The notes below the pieces were generated by a model that was given only the letters and a program-made list of their open reading frames with translations, searched no databases and had not been told where the DNA came from. From CAWFGS01 sp963815535 (GTDB lineage: Bacteria > Pseudomonadota > Alphaproteobacteria > Sphingomonadales > Sphingomonadaceae), in NCBI GenBank assembly GCA_963815535.1, contig CAWFGS010000001.1:186001-250000 (forward strand): 64,000 nt of DNA. The letters run 5' to 3'. The position numbers and the translations under genes are program-made. This document shows positions 19,949 through 29,492 of this stretch, one piece after another. Each line of letters begins with the position of its first letter. The first letter of the stretch is position 1.

Positions 19949-21222
19949 TCAAACCAATGTGACGAGGCCGATCATCGCCCCGGTCATCGCGGTGGCGAAA
20001 TTGCCGGCGAGCCAGCTTTTCATGCCCAGTCCGGCAACTTCCGCCCGGCGCGACGGGCGCTAGTGTGCCGATCGTCGACACCAGCAGCCCGACGCTGGCG
20101 AGATTGGCAAAGCCGCACATCGCGTAGGTCACGATCAGTTTGGCGCGCGGATCGAACGTGCCGTCGGGCAGGGCGGCCAGTTCCAGATAGGCGACATATT
20201 CGTTGAGGATCGCCTTGGTTCCCATCAACCCGCCCGCCGCCTGCGCCTGATCCCACGGCACGCCCAACAGCCACATCAGCGGCGCGAACAGCCAGCCGAA
20301 CAGCGCGCTTTACCGTCAGCGCGGCGCCATCGACAGCGGCAGCATCGACAGGATCTGATCGGCCAGTGCGACCAGCGCGAAGATGACGATGATGATTGCG
20401 ATCACTGCCAGAAACAGCTGCATCCCGTCCATCGTCCCGCGCACGATGGCGTCGATGGAACTGTCGTATTTCAGGCCCGGCTCGCGAATTTCGTCCTGCG
20501 GCTGCGGGTTCGCCCGGCACCATGATGCTGCGCCAGCAGCAAGGCGGCGGGCAAGAGATATCAGCGATGCGGCGATCATGTGCCCGACCGCGTCGGGCAC
20601 GGTGTGCGACAAGGTCTGCGCGTACAGGATCAGGATCGCGCCCGAAATGGTGGACATGGCCAGCACCATGACCGCGAACAGTTCGGACCGGCTCATGCTG
20701 TTCGAAATAGGCGCGCACGACCAGCGGGCTTTCGACCACGCCCAGAAACATGTTCGCGCCGCCGGCCAGGCCGACCACCCCGATGACGCCCAAGGTCTTT
20801 CGCAAGACGAACGACAGAGCCGCGCACGATCCACGCCAGCACGCCCCAATGCCACAGCAATGCAGCCAGGGCGGAGAATACGATGACCAGCGGCAATATC
20901 TGAAACGCGATGATCAGGGGCGCGTCGGCCCCGTCCTTCACCGCGAAGGGCAAGTCCGCCGCCGCCGAGATAACCGAACATGTAGCTGGAACCTTCGCAG
21001 CGTCGCCGCCTCGATCGCCATCACGCCCCGATTGGCTAGGCCATGATGTCCCAGACAAACGGCACGCGCACGATGACCAGCGCCAGGATCAGTTGCATCG
21101 CCAGTGCGCCGCCGATCCAGCGCCAGCTTGGCCGGTCGCTGCCGGTCTTCCGATACCGCCCAGGCGATCAGCAGGATTACCGCGAGGCCAAGCAGACCCT
21201 GAAATTGTTGCAGAATGGCGAT
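19949..21222 (-). CDS. NupC-type concentrative nucleoside transporter (frameshifted)
   Basis: An inner-membrane symporter that takes up nucleosides. Conserved NupC/CNT stretches seen in order: LIIAFQILPLVIVFSALAAL, FLGVVESPLVVRAYF, MVLAMSTISGAILILYAQT, IDAIVRGTMDGMQLFLAVIA, GLMGTKAILNEYVAYLEL and CGFANLASVGLLVSTIGTL. The stop is TGA at 19949-19951. The N-terminus (LLGLAVILLIAWAVSEDRQR) begins close to 21220, where I see no clear ATG; the start is uncertain and it may overlap the upstream gene's stop. At least six frame changes occur, one of the densest areas of the window. Confidence 0.75.
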
Positions 21223-23386
21223 CAGCCGCGCACTCCAGTTGTGAAATTTCGCTCGCGAGTTCGAGCAGCTTCTCAGGCGAATTCGCGCGTTTCCAATTCC
21301 CGGCGGCAAACTTGTTCGCTTCCGCCATGGTGGGATAGGTGTGAATGGTGCCCAAGTATCTTGTTGAGGCCCAGCCCGTGCTTCATCGCCAGCACATATT
21401 CGGCCAGCAATTCGCCCGCATGCGCGCCGACGATGGTGGCGCCCAGGATCGTGTCCTTGCCCGGCGGGGTCAGCACTTTGACGAAGCCTGCGTTTCGCTT
21501 TCGGTGATGGCGCGGTCGAGATCGTCGAGATCGTAGCGGGTGACTTCGTACGCGATGCCCTGCTTCGGTCGCCATCGTCTCGTTCATGCCGACATGGGCG
21601 ATTTCGGGATCGAGGAAGGTCGTCCACGGAATGACGCGGTAATCCGCCTTGAACCGTTTGAACATGCCGAACAGCGCGTTGACGCTGGCGAACCAGGCCT
21701 GATGGCTGGCGGTGTGGGTGAACTGATACGGCCCCGCGACATCGCCGGCGGCATAGATGTTGGGAAACTTCGTCGCCAGATATTCGTCGGTGACGACGGT
21801 GCGGCTGGTATCGATGCCCAGTTTTTCCAGGCCATAGCCCGACAGACGCGCCGAGCGGCCGACCGCGACGATCAGCATGTCGTAAGGGATCGGTCGTTCT
21901 CTCCGTCATCTGCCGACAACGACGGATTTCGCGTCGCCATCGTTTCGATACGGACGGCATCATGGCCGGTCAGAACCGTGACGCCCGATTCTTCCAGCGC
22001 AATCTGCGCGACGGCGGAAACGTCCGGGTCTTCCTTCGCCAGCACGCGGTCGCCCGTCTCGATCTGGGTCACCTCGGAGCCGAGCCGGGACAAATGCCTG
22101 CGCCAGTTCGGAACCGATCGGCCCGCCGCCCAGAACGATCGTGCGGGCGGGGATTTCGTCCATCTCGTCCATCGCGTCCCACATGGTGTCGCTGGTGAGG
22201 TAGCCCGATTCCGCCATGCCCGGCAGGTCCGGCACGAAGGGTTCGCCGCCGGCCGCGATGATGATGCTGCGCGTGGTCAGCCGCTGCGTGCTCGCCATCG
22301 TTCGCGCGCGATTTCGACCGTCCACGGATCGATGATCGTGGCGTATCCTTCGACCACATCGACGCCCAGATCGGTGTAGCGTTCGACGCTGTCATGCGGT
22401 TCGATCGCGGCGATGATTTCCTTCACCCGGGCGATCGTGCGGCGGAACGGGATCTTGGGATCGACCTTCGCCAGCCCGTATCTGTCGGCGTTGGCGCATC
22501 TGGTGCGCGACATGGGCGGATTTGATCAGCGCCTTGCTCGGCACGCAGCCGGTGTTGAGGCAATCGCCGCCCATCTTGTGCGCTTCGACCAAAGTCACCT
22601 TCGCCTTCACCGTCGCGGCGATGTAGGCGGATACCAGCCCCGCCGCGCCCGCGCCGATCACGATCAGATTGCGGTCGAACGATTTCGGGTTTGGTATAGC
22701 CGCGCATAGACTTTGCGCCGTTTGATCGACGGCCATGATCGCCTTGCCGATCCACGGCGCCAGGCCCAGCGCCGACGAAGGAAGCGAGCAGGCCGGGCGA
22801 TGCGATATCGCCGACGCTGTCGACTTCGGCCAGCCGAGTGCCCGCATTGACGTAGATCGATCGTGCCCAGCAGCATGCCGATCTGGCTCGCCCAGAAATA
22901 GGTCCACACCTTGATCGGGGTCAGCCCCATCACCAGATTGACGACGAAGAACGGGAACAGCGGAACCAGCCGCAGCGAAAACAGATACATCGCCCCGTCG
23001 CGTTCGATACCCTCGTTGATCGCGCGCAATCGCTGCCCGAACTTTGCCTGCACCCAGTCGCGCAAGCAGGAAGCGGGACGACAGGAATGCCAGCGTCGCG
23101 CCGATGGTGGATGCGAACGACACGATGATAACGCCGACGACCAGACCGAACAGATATCCGGCGGCCAGCGTCAGGATCGCCGCGCCGGGCAAGGACAGCG
23201 CGGTGGCCGCGACGTAGATCAGGAAGAACAGACCGATGACCAGGGCGGGCCGCTGCTCGTAAGTCGCCTGAAAGCTATCGCGCTGCGACTTGATGATAAT
23301 CGAGCGAGAGGTAATCCGCTCCGCCGAACCAGAAGAAGGCGACGATGGCGCCAGCCAGCATGCCCAGAACGTAACAGCTTTTTCAA
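21222..23386 (-). CDS. Fusion of a TVP38/TMEM64 (VTT) membrane domain and a flavin disulfide reductase (frameshifted)
   Basis: The N-terminal 220 residues form a VTT/DedA-like domain (VIGLFFLIYVAATALSLPGA; SFASTIGATLAFLSSRFLL; RLVPLFPFFVVNLVMGLTPI). It is followed by a class-I pyridine nucleotide-disulfide oxidoreductase: FAD motif VIGAGAAGLVSAY, the redox CxxxxC in GGDCLNTGCVPSK, NAD motif VLGGGPIGSELAQ, second FAD motif NIYAAGDVAGP, and a C-terminal dimer region with HTYPTMAEA. The start is TTG 23386, with a good AGGGAG ribosome site 8-13 bases upstream. Roughly eight frame changes are needed. Homologues are annotated as mercuric reductase or dihydrolipoyl dehydrogenase, but no HMA domain or C-terminal mercury-binding cysteine pair is seen, so the substrate is unknown. 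Confidence 0.78.
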
Positions 23387-23471
23387 CGGACGATCTCCCT
23401 GATGTCTTGCAGATCGGTCGTGGAATTCACGCCTACGCGCATACCGGAACGGGCGTTACACCAGCATGCCA

Positions 23472-24590
23472 TCATTTGCGAAACTTTGCGATCCAGCGGC
23501 GGTCGATCCAGTCCTTCAGTCGCCAGACCCAGCGGCCCTGCAACGCGATCGGTCCCCAGCTCAGTATGGCCTCCTCGCCGCGCGGTGGACAGCAGGAACA
23601 GGTTGCGGCCGCGCGGACGGTATTGTGCGGCAACGCTGGCTAACCGATCGCTGCGGCGCGCAGGTTCTCGCCAGGATCGGCCCGGCATATACGGCGTGAA
23701 CGCCTGCATGGGGTATGGGCGATCGATGCGGCGCGCGACGTCTCCGGCAGCGAAGATGTGGGGATGCGAGAGCGGATCGTTGATGGGCATCGACGGCGAC
23801 GAAGCCATCGTTGGCCAGCGCGAGTCCTACCGGCTCAGCCATTCAGGCGGGCCGCTGCCGATTGCTGCGACGATGATATCGAAATCGTCGGTCGGGCCAT
23901 CGCTCGCCCGTACGAGTACCGTTGTGAAGCTGACGGCACTGTTCGACGGTGGCGATGTCCTGCCGGCCGCAATTCGGCGGCCACCATATTGGCGGACTTT
24001 CGCGCCGTGATCGTGCAAGCAGGCCGTCGCTCCGGTTATCAAAGTGACGCGGGAGCCGATTCGATATCCGACAGCGTTGCGAATGCGAAGGCAAGCTCGA
24101 CACCGCCCGCACCACCGCCCACGACGCAGACCCTGGCGGATTGTGACGCGCACGTTCGCGCCATCGTCCATGAACGGCCCGAGCGGCCGAATGTCGATCA
24201 GTCGCGGATCTTCACCCAGCACGTCCGCGCCCGGCCGATCCCGCCACTGGCGATGCTCAGAACGTCGAATGCGACACTGCTGCCGTCATCGCAAGTTCGA
24301 CGGTCCGCCATCCGCATCGATGCGACATGCGCGCTGCGCGATCAGTTCGACCCCCGCTCGCGTTCGCGACGGCGGGGATATCGACCGCGAATTCGTATCG
24401 TCATACAGACCCGCGATCCAGCCCGGCGACATGCCGGAATAGCGCAGCAACGCGTTCGGTTCGATCAGCACGATTCGCGCGTCCGGCAACCCGCGCCGGG
24501 TCCAGGAGCAGCACCTCCAGATGCGCGTGGCCCGCCCCGATCAGAACGATGGTCGGGCGAGCGTGGAATGGTCGGGTCGTGATCGGCCAC
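23472..24590 (-). CDS. NAD(P)/FAD-dependent oxidoreductase, NDH-2/SelD-N-like (heavily frameshifted)
   Basis: Blocks visible in different frames: TIVLIGAGHAHLEVL (FAD-binding start), RIVLIEPNALLRYSGMSPGW, a middle region with a poorly readable NAD-binding fold, FDIIVAAIGSGPPEWL, HPHIFAAGDVA (second FAD motif) and MQAFTPYMPG. The C-terminal end is IALQGRWVWRLKDWIDRRWI just before TGA 23472-23474. This arrangement matches flavoproteins related to NADH dehydrogenase type 2 and to the N-terminal half of SelD fusions; here no selenophosphate synthetase domain follows. A GTG at 24590 is the likely start. Seven or more one-base breaks make details unreliable. Confidence 0.6.
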
Positions 24591-24606
24591 CGTTCGTGAG
24601 GCTGGA

Positions 24607-24682
<76 letters not shown>

Positions 24683-24714
24683 GTGGGATGGTAACGCGCA
24701 TCGCAGCCATTGCG

Positions 24715-25593
24715 TCAAATCGCGCCGAAGGTCCAGCCCTCCGTGCGGGCGATTTGCGGGGTCAGGGCGGGCGGGTTCCATAATTCGCCGCGATCCGCGA
24801 CCTTTCGCAACCACGCGGCAGTCAGCAACGCGTCGCTGCTGTGATCGTCGATTGCGCCGTCGCCTGCAACCTGTGGGGAGCCCAATGCGGTCAGACAATC
24901 GTTGAGATCGGCGTAGCTTCGCACCTTGCTGCGCCTGGCGGACCGGTCACCCGCCATCGCAGCCAGTGCGGTGTAGATTTCCACGACGACCGAACCTTCG
25001 CCGGGCAGGGGGTCGATGGGCCAGACGGGCAGTCGGCCGCGCAGGTGGTGCAGCATCCGCATTCCCGTCAGGCTGGATTTGCCGACTTGCGCCGCCCCGA
25101 CGAGGCGGAAGTTCGAATAGGGCTTGCACCCCATCGCGCGCTGCGCGTGTTCGGTAACCCGAAGCCGCCCCGCATTGTGGGCTGCGCCGTCGCATTTGTA
25201 GGCGCTGCCCATAGCGACGCCGTCGTGGTAATAGGGCGCGATTGCCGGATGTTCGACGAAACTGTTCACGCCAAGGTTGGGATCGGTCGCCGAAATCGTA
25301 TCGATCAGCGCCCACAATTCTTCGGCGCTTCGTGGTGTTTCGCTCCAGCCCGGAAAGAACCCATCGCAATCGGCGTATGGCAGACCAATGCCAAGATCGA
25401 GTCCGACCAGACTGTTTTCGGGCAGGTCGTTTCTCAGCAGATCGAGAACTTCGGTGCGCGACCAGCCACCGCCCGCATCGACCAGCACTGGCGGACCACC
25501 CTCGGCGGAACAGACTGCGATAGCTATGCCGGGTTGCTTCGGGCCTTTCGCGCCCGACCAGTCGATAGCGACGAAATGTTCGAAACGGTTCAT
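24715..25593 (-). CDS. DUF429-like RNase H-fold protein coupled to rarA
   Basis: An intact 292-residue soluble protein. The N-terminus HFVAIDWSGAKGPKQPGIAI looks like the first strand and catalytic-type aspartate of an RNase H/DUF429 fold. Later, VGLDLGIGLPYADCDGFF and SSDALLTAAWL supply further acidic positions. This resemblance is by eye and the function is unknown. Its ATG overlaps the rarA stop (ATGA), so it is probably translated with rarA, which points to a DNA-maintenance context. A tRNA-Thr gene lies 33 bases downstream. Confidence 0.65.
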   Translation of the reverse strand: MNRFEHFVAIDWSGAKGPKQPGIAIAVCSAEGGPPVLVDAGGGWSRTEVLDLLRNDLPENSLVGLDLGIGLPYADCDGFFPGWSETPRSAEELWALIDTISATDPNLGVNSFVEHPAIAPYYHDGVAMGSAYKCDGAAHNAGRLRVTEHAQRAMGCKPYSNFRLVGAAQVGKSSLTGMRMLHHLRGRLPVWPIDPLPGEGSVVVEIYTALAAMAGDRSARRSKVRSYADLNDCLTALGSPQVAGDGAIDDHSSDALLTAAWLRKVADRGELWNPPALTPQIARTEGWTFGAI

Positions 25594-26909
25594 AATTGCT
25601 TGTCCCGAAGTTCGTCCCAATGCGCCATCCGTTCGCGAACCTCGCGTTCGAAACCGCGATCGACCGGTTCGTAATATGTTTGCGGGGCCAGTCCTTCCGG
25701 CCAGTAATCGGCGCCCGAAAACCCGTCCGGCGCGGCATGGTCGTAAGCGTAGTCCTTCGCCGTAGCCGATATCTTTCATCAAACGGGTCGGCGCGTTCAG
25801 GATGTTGGCGGGCGGCATCAGGCTGCCGGTTTCCTTCGCGTTGCGCCAAGCGGCTTTTTGCGCGGCGTAGGCGGCGTTCGATTTGGGCGCGGTCGCGCAA
25901 TAGAGGCAGGCCTGCACCATCGCCAGTTCCCCTTCCGGACTGCCGAGAAAGGCGTAGGCATCCTTCGCCGCCAGACATTGCACCAGCGCATCGGGATCGG
26001 CCAGGCCGATATCCTCGCTGGCGAAACGGACCAGACGGCGCAGGACGTAAAGCGGTTCCTCCCCCGCCGTCAGCATCCGCGCCATATAATACAACGCCGC
26101 CTGCGGATCGGACCCGCGCAGGGATTTGTGAAATGCGGAAATCAGATTGTAATGGCCGTCGCGATCCTTGTCGTACACGGCAACGCGGCGTTGCAGGAAC
26201 TTGCCCAGGGCGGCGGGATCGAGCGGGCGCGTCGATGTCGGCTGAATACAATGTTTCGGCCTGATTGAGCAGGAAGCGACCGTCGCCATCCGCCGCCGCA
26301 ATCAATGCATCACGCGCGGGCGGCGTCAGCGGCAACGGCCCTTCCGCCTGCTCCGCCCGGTTCAGCAGCGTATCGAGCGCGGCGGCGTCCAATCGATGCA
26401 GGATCAGCACCTGAGCCCGGCTGAGGAGCGCGGCGTTGAGAGCGAAGCTGGGGTTTTCGGTCGTCGCGCCGACCAGCGTTACCGTGCCGCGTTCGACGAA
26501 GGGAAGAAACCCGTCTTGCTGCGCCCGATTGAACCGGTGGATTTCATCGACGAACAGCAGCGTGCGCTGTCCGGCGCGGGCCGCCAGCTCCGCCGCCGCG
26601 AACGCTTTCTTCAAGTCCGCGACGCCGGAAAATACCGCGCTGATTGCTTCGAAATCGCATCCCGACCGCATCGGCCAGCAGCCGCGCGATTGTTGTCTTG
26701 CCCGTGCCGGGCGGCCCCCACAAAATGATGGAGGACAACCGCCCCGCCGCGACCATGCGCCCGATCGCGCCGTCCGGTCCGGTCAGATGATCCTGCCCGA
26801 CGATCCGGGACAGATCGGCTGGGCGCAGCCGGTCCGCCAGCGGCGCGTCGGCATGGGTATCGGCGCGATCGTTCGCGGAGGGAGGATCATCGGCGAACAG
26901 GTCGGCCAT
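25590..26909 (-). CDS. rarA: Replication-associated recombination protein A (frameshifted)
   Basis: AAA+ ATPase (MgsA/WRNIP1 family) acting at stalled replication forks. Starts at ATG 26909 (MADLFADDPP), with LADRLRPADLSRIVGQDHL, Walker A WGPPGTGKTT, Walker B LLFVDEIHRFNRAQQDGFLP and sensor 1 LVGATTENPSF. The C-terminal helical part (YDKDRDGHYNLISAFHKSLR; ALYYMARML) is family-typical. Frame changes occur near 26655, 26225 and 25755. It ends DKQL at 25590 and overlaps both the upstream glycosyltransferase stop and the downstream DUF429-like start. Confidence 0.92.
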
Positions 26910-28072
26910 CAGGCGGGCACGCGCGGGCTTTTCGCAACCACCAATCGCAGATAGGTTTCGGCGAGCGTCGCATTGATGGCGTCCCAACGATAATCGGCGC
27001 AGGCCGCTTCGCCGGCGGTTCCGTGCGCGCGGCGCAATGTCCGTATCGTCGACATAGGCTGCAATGGCATCGGCGAAATGGGCGGGTGTCTGGTTCGCGA
27101 CCAGGGTTCCGGTTACGCCGTCGGCCACCAGACTGGTGCTGCCGGTGGCGGCGCTGGCGACGACGGGCAAGGCGGATGCCATCGCCTCCAGCGTGACGTT
27201 GCCGAAAGTTTCGGTGGTCGATGGGTTGAAGAAGATGTCGGCGCTGGCCAGCGCCCGGCCCAGATCCTGGGCCATCCTGAAAACCGACGAACTTGCCGCC
27301 GGGAAGATGCGCCTCGAACCATTTGCGCGCCGGACCGTCGCCGATAACCAGCGGCGTCACCGCGACGCCGCGCCGCCGCAGTTCGGCGATGGTGTCGGCG
27401 AACATGTCCAGCCCTTTTTCCATGACCAGCCGCCCCAGAAACGCTACCGCCACATCGGTATCGGCGATGCCCTGCGCGCGTCGCCATGCGTCGTCGCGGC
27501 GATCGGGATGGAAGATGCCGCGATCGACGCCGCGCGACCAGATCGCGATATCGTCGTTCATACCCTGATCGCGCAGGACATCGACCATGCTTTGCGATGG
27601 CGTCACCAGCGCGTCGCACCGGCGATACAATTCGCGGATCCAGCGTTCCAGAACCGGCCCCAGAAATCCCATATTGTAGAATGCGGGATATGTTTCGAAC
27701 CGCGTGTGCACCGATGCGACCACCGGCAGGCCGCGATCCTTCGCCCAACGCACGGCGGCGCGCGCGCTGAAATCCGGGCTGGCGATATGCAGGATGTTGG
27801 GCGCGAAGGCCGCCAGATCGCGGCGTACCGCATCGTTCAGCCCCACCGGCATGCGGTATTCGCTGCGGCCCGGAATGGCGAAGGACGGCACGCTGACCAG
27901 ATCGCCCTGCGGCGCGAAGGCGGGCTGCGCCACCGTCGGCGAATAGACCCGCACTGCCGCACCCCTGGCGCAGCAGATAATTCAACCAGCCGGTTCTGCG
28001 CCTTGTTCGCGCCGTCCAGCGTCATGTTGTAATTGCCGCTGAACAGGGCGATGCGAAGGTCGGCGGTTGCAT
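26909..28072 (-). CDS. GT4-family glycosyltransferase (frameshifted)
   Basis: Resembles GT-B fold glycosyltransferases of family 4, close to GDP-mannose-dependent alpha-mannosyltransferases. The N-terminal domain has RIALFSGNYNMTLDGANKAQ (Gly-rich loop) and VVASVHTRFETYP; the C-terminal donor domain has VAFLGRLVMEKGLDMF, LVIGDGPA and NPSTTETFGNVTLEAMASAL, the E-x7-E region of GT4. Frame changes near 28058, 27985, 27275 and 27010. ATG 28072 is the favoured start, with ATG 28083 possible. Its stop overlaps the rarA start by one base. The acceptor is unknown. Confidence 0.78.
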
Positions 28073-28180
28073 GCGGCGGTCATAATGCCGCCTTGCGCGT
28101 TTTGCGAGTGCTGTAATATCCACTGCGGCAATCCCGCGCATCCCGCGATTGACTTGATGCTGCACTGCACTATTGCCGCC

Positions 28181-28230
28181 GACGGGCCACGCGGTCCCAA
28201 CGCCGCGCGAGCTCTCTGTGAGGAGAGAAT
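28181..28230 (+). promoter_or_regulatory. Probable serC RNA leader
   Basis: Two hairpins sit directly before serC: CGCGG/CCGCG (28190-28194 with 28203-28207, loop TCCCAACG) and CTCTC/GAGAG (28212-28216 with 28223-28227). The second includes the ribosome-binding purines, so it can hide the start site. GGG at 28184-28186 could pair with CCC in the first loop, giving a pseudoknot. A conserved serC leader RNA is known in alphaproteobacteria; position and shape agree, but I have not aligned it. Confidence 0.6.
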
Positions 28231-28232
28231 AC

Positions 28233-29387
28233 ATGACTGATATGCCAACACTCAAGCCGGAGCGTCCCTTCTTTTCGTCCGGCCCGACTGCCAAGTTCCC
28301 CGGCTGGTCGGTGGACAAACTCGAAACGCGAGGCGCTGGGCCGATCCCACCGCAGCGCCGTGGCAAGGGACGGCTGAAATACGCCATCGACCTGACGCGC
28401 GAATTGCTGGGCGTGCCGGACGATTACCTGGTCGGCATCATGCCCGGTTCCGACACCGGCGCGCTGGAATGCGCGATGTGGACGATGCTGGGCGGTCGGC
28501 CCGCGACCGTCGCCGCGTGGGAAAGTTTCGGCAATGTCTGGATTTAGGATGCCGTAAAACAGTTGAAGCTGGACGGTCTGACCGTGCTGGACGCCGATTA
28601 CGGCCACATTCCCGATCTCGCTTCGATCCCGCAGGACGACGATGTGGTCTTCACCTGGAACGGCACGACGTCGGGCGCGAAGATCACCGACACGGACTGG
28701 CTTGCCCCCGATCGTTCCGGCATCACCATCAACGATGCCACCAGCGCCATCTTCGCGCAGGAAATGGACTGGGCGAAACTGGATGCCACCACGTTCAGCT
28801 GGCAAAAGGTCATGGGGTCGGAAGCGCAGCACGGCATGCTTATCCTGAGCCCCAAAGCGGTGGCGCGGATCGAAAGCTACGACCCGGCATGGCCGCTGCC
28901 CAAACTGTTCCGGCTGAAAAAAGGCGGCAAGATCAATCGCGCGATTTTCGAAGGGGCGACGATCAATACGCCCAGCCTGCTCGCGACCGAAGATTACATC
29001 GTCGCACTGGAATGGGCGAAATCGATCGGCGGACGGCAGGCGATGTTCGACCGCGCCGATGCCAATGCCAAGGTGCTGACCGACTGGATCGAGGCGACCC
29101 CGTGGCTTCGCAACATGGTCCCCGATCCGGCGCAGCGCACCAACACCGGCGTCTGTTTCGTGTTTCAGGGCGATTGGTATGACGGTCTGTCCGATGCCGA
29201 ACAGGCGGATGTGCCCAAAAAGATCGTCGGCATGCTGGAAGAACGCGATGTCGGTTACGATTTCAACGGCTATCGCGATGCGCCGCCATCCCTTCGCGTA
29301 TGGTGCGGCGGCACGGTGGAAGCGGAGGATATCCGCCGCCTGCTGCCGTGGATCGAATGGGCTTACAGCGAAGTTCGCGGCGCCTAA
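28233..29387 (+). CDS. serC: Phosphoserine aminotransferase with an internal amber codon
   Basis: PLP enzyme of serine synthesis (3-phosphohydroxypyruvate to phosphoserine). The start ATG 28233 has a strong AGGAG site. Features: FFSSGPTAKFPGWS near the N-terminus, GSDTGALECAMWTML, NDATSAIFAQ, and the PLP lysine in TFSWQKVMGSEAQHG. The reading frame is kept throughout, but a TAG at 28545-28547 interrupts it after residue 104 (context GNVWI-stop-DAVKQLKLDG). Leucine (TTG) would fit there by a single change. Since both sides are in frame, this differs from the indel errors elsewhere: either a base-call error or a true nonsense mutation. Confidence 0.9.
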
Positions 29388-29401
29388 CCTGTCCAAAAGC
29401 G

Positions 29402-29480
29402 TTTCCCCGGTCGGCTAACCGGGGTCCAGCTGCCTATTCCGCCCGCATGTGGCGGGGTTCCGGATTACGTCCGGGATGAT
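29402..29480. repeat. Hairpin/REP-like element between serC and serA
   Basis: Contains a 7-bp perfect hairpin (CCCCGGT at 29405-29411 with ACCGGGG at 29418-29424) and a second (CCGCC/GGCGG, 29439-29455). The flanking words GGGGTCCAGC and GGGGTTCCGG resemble the inverted-repeat element at 46.3 kb, suggesting a decayed relative. It may act as a partial terminator or mRNA processing site inside the serine operon. Confidence 0.4.
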
Positions 29481-29492
29481 GAAAGTATTATT

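Noticed and set aside
23401..24010. Plus-strand open frames across 23.4-24.6 kb
   Set aside because: They are shadows of the frameshifted minus-strand flavoprotein, whose FAD motifs read only on the minus strand.
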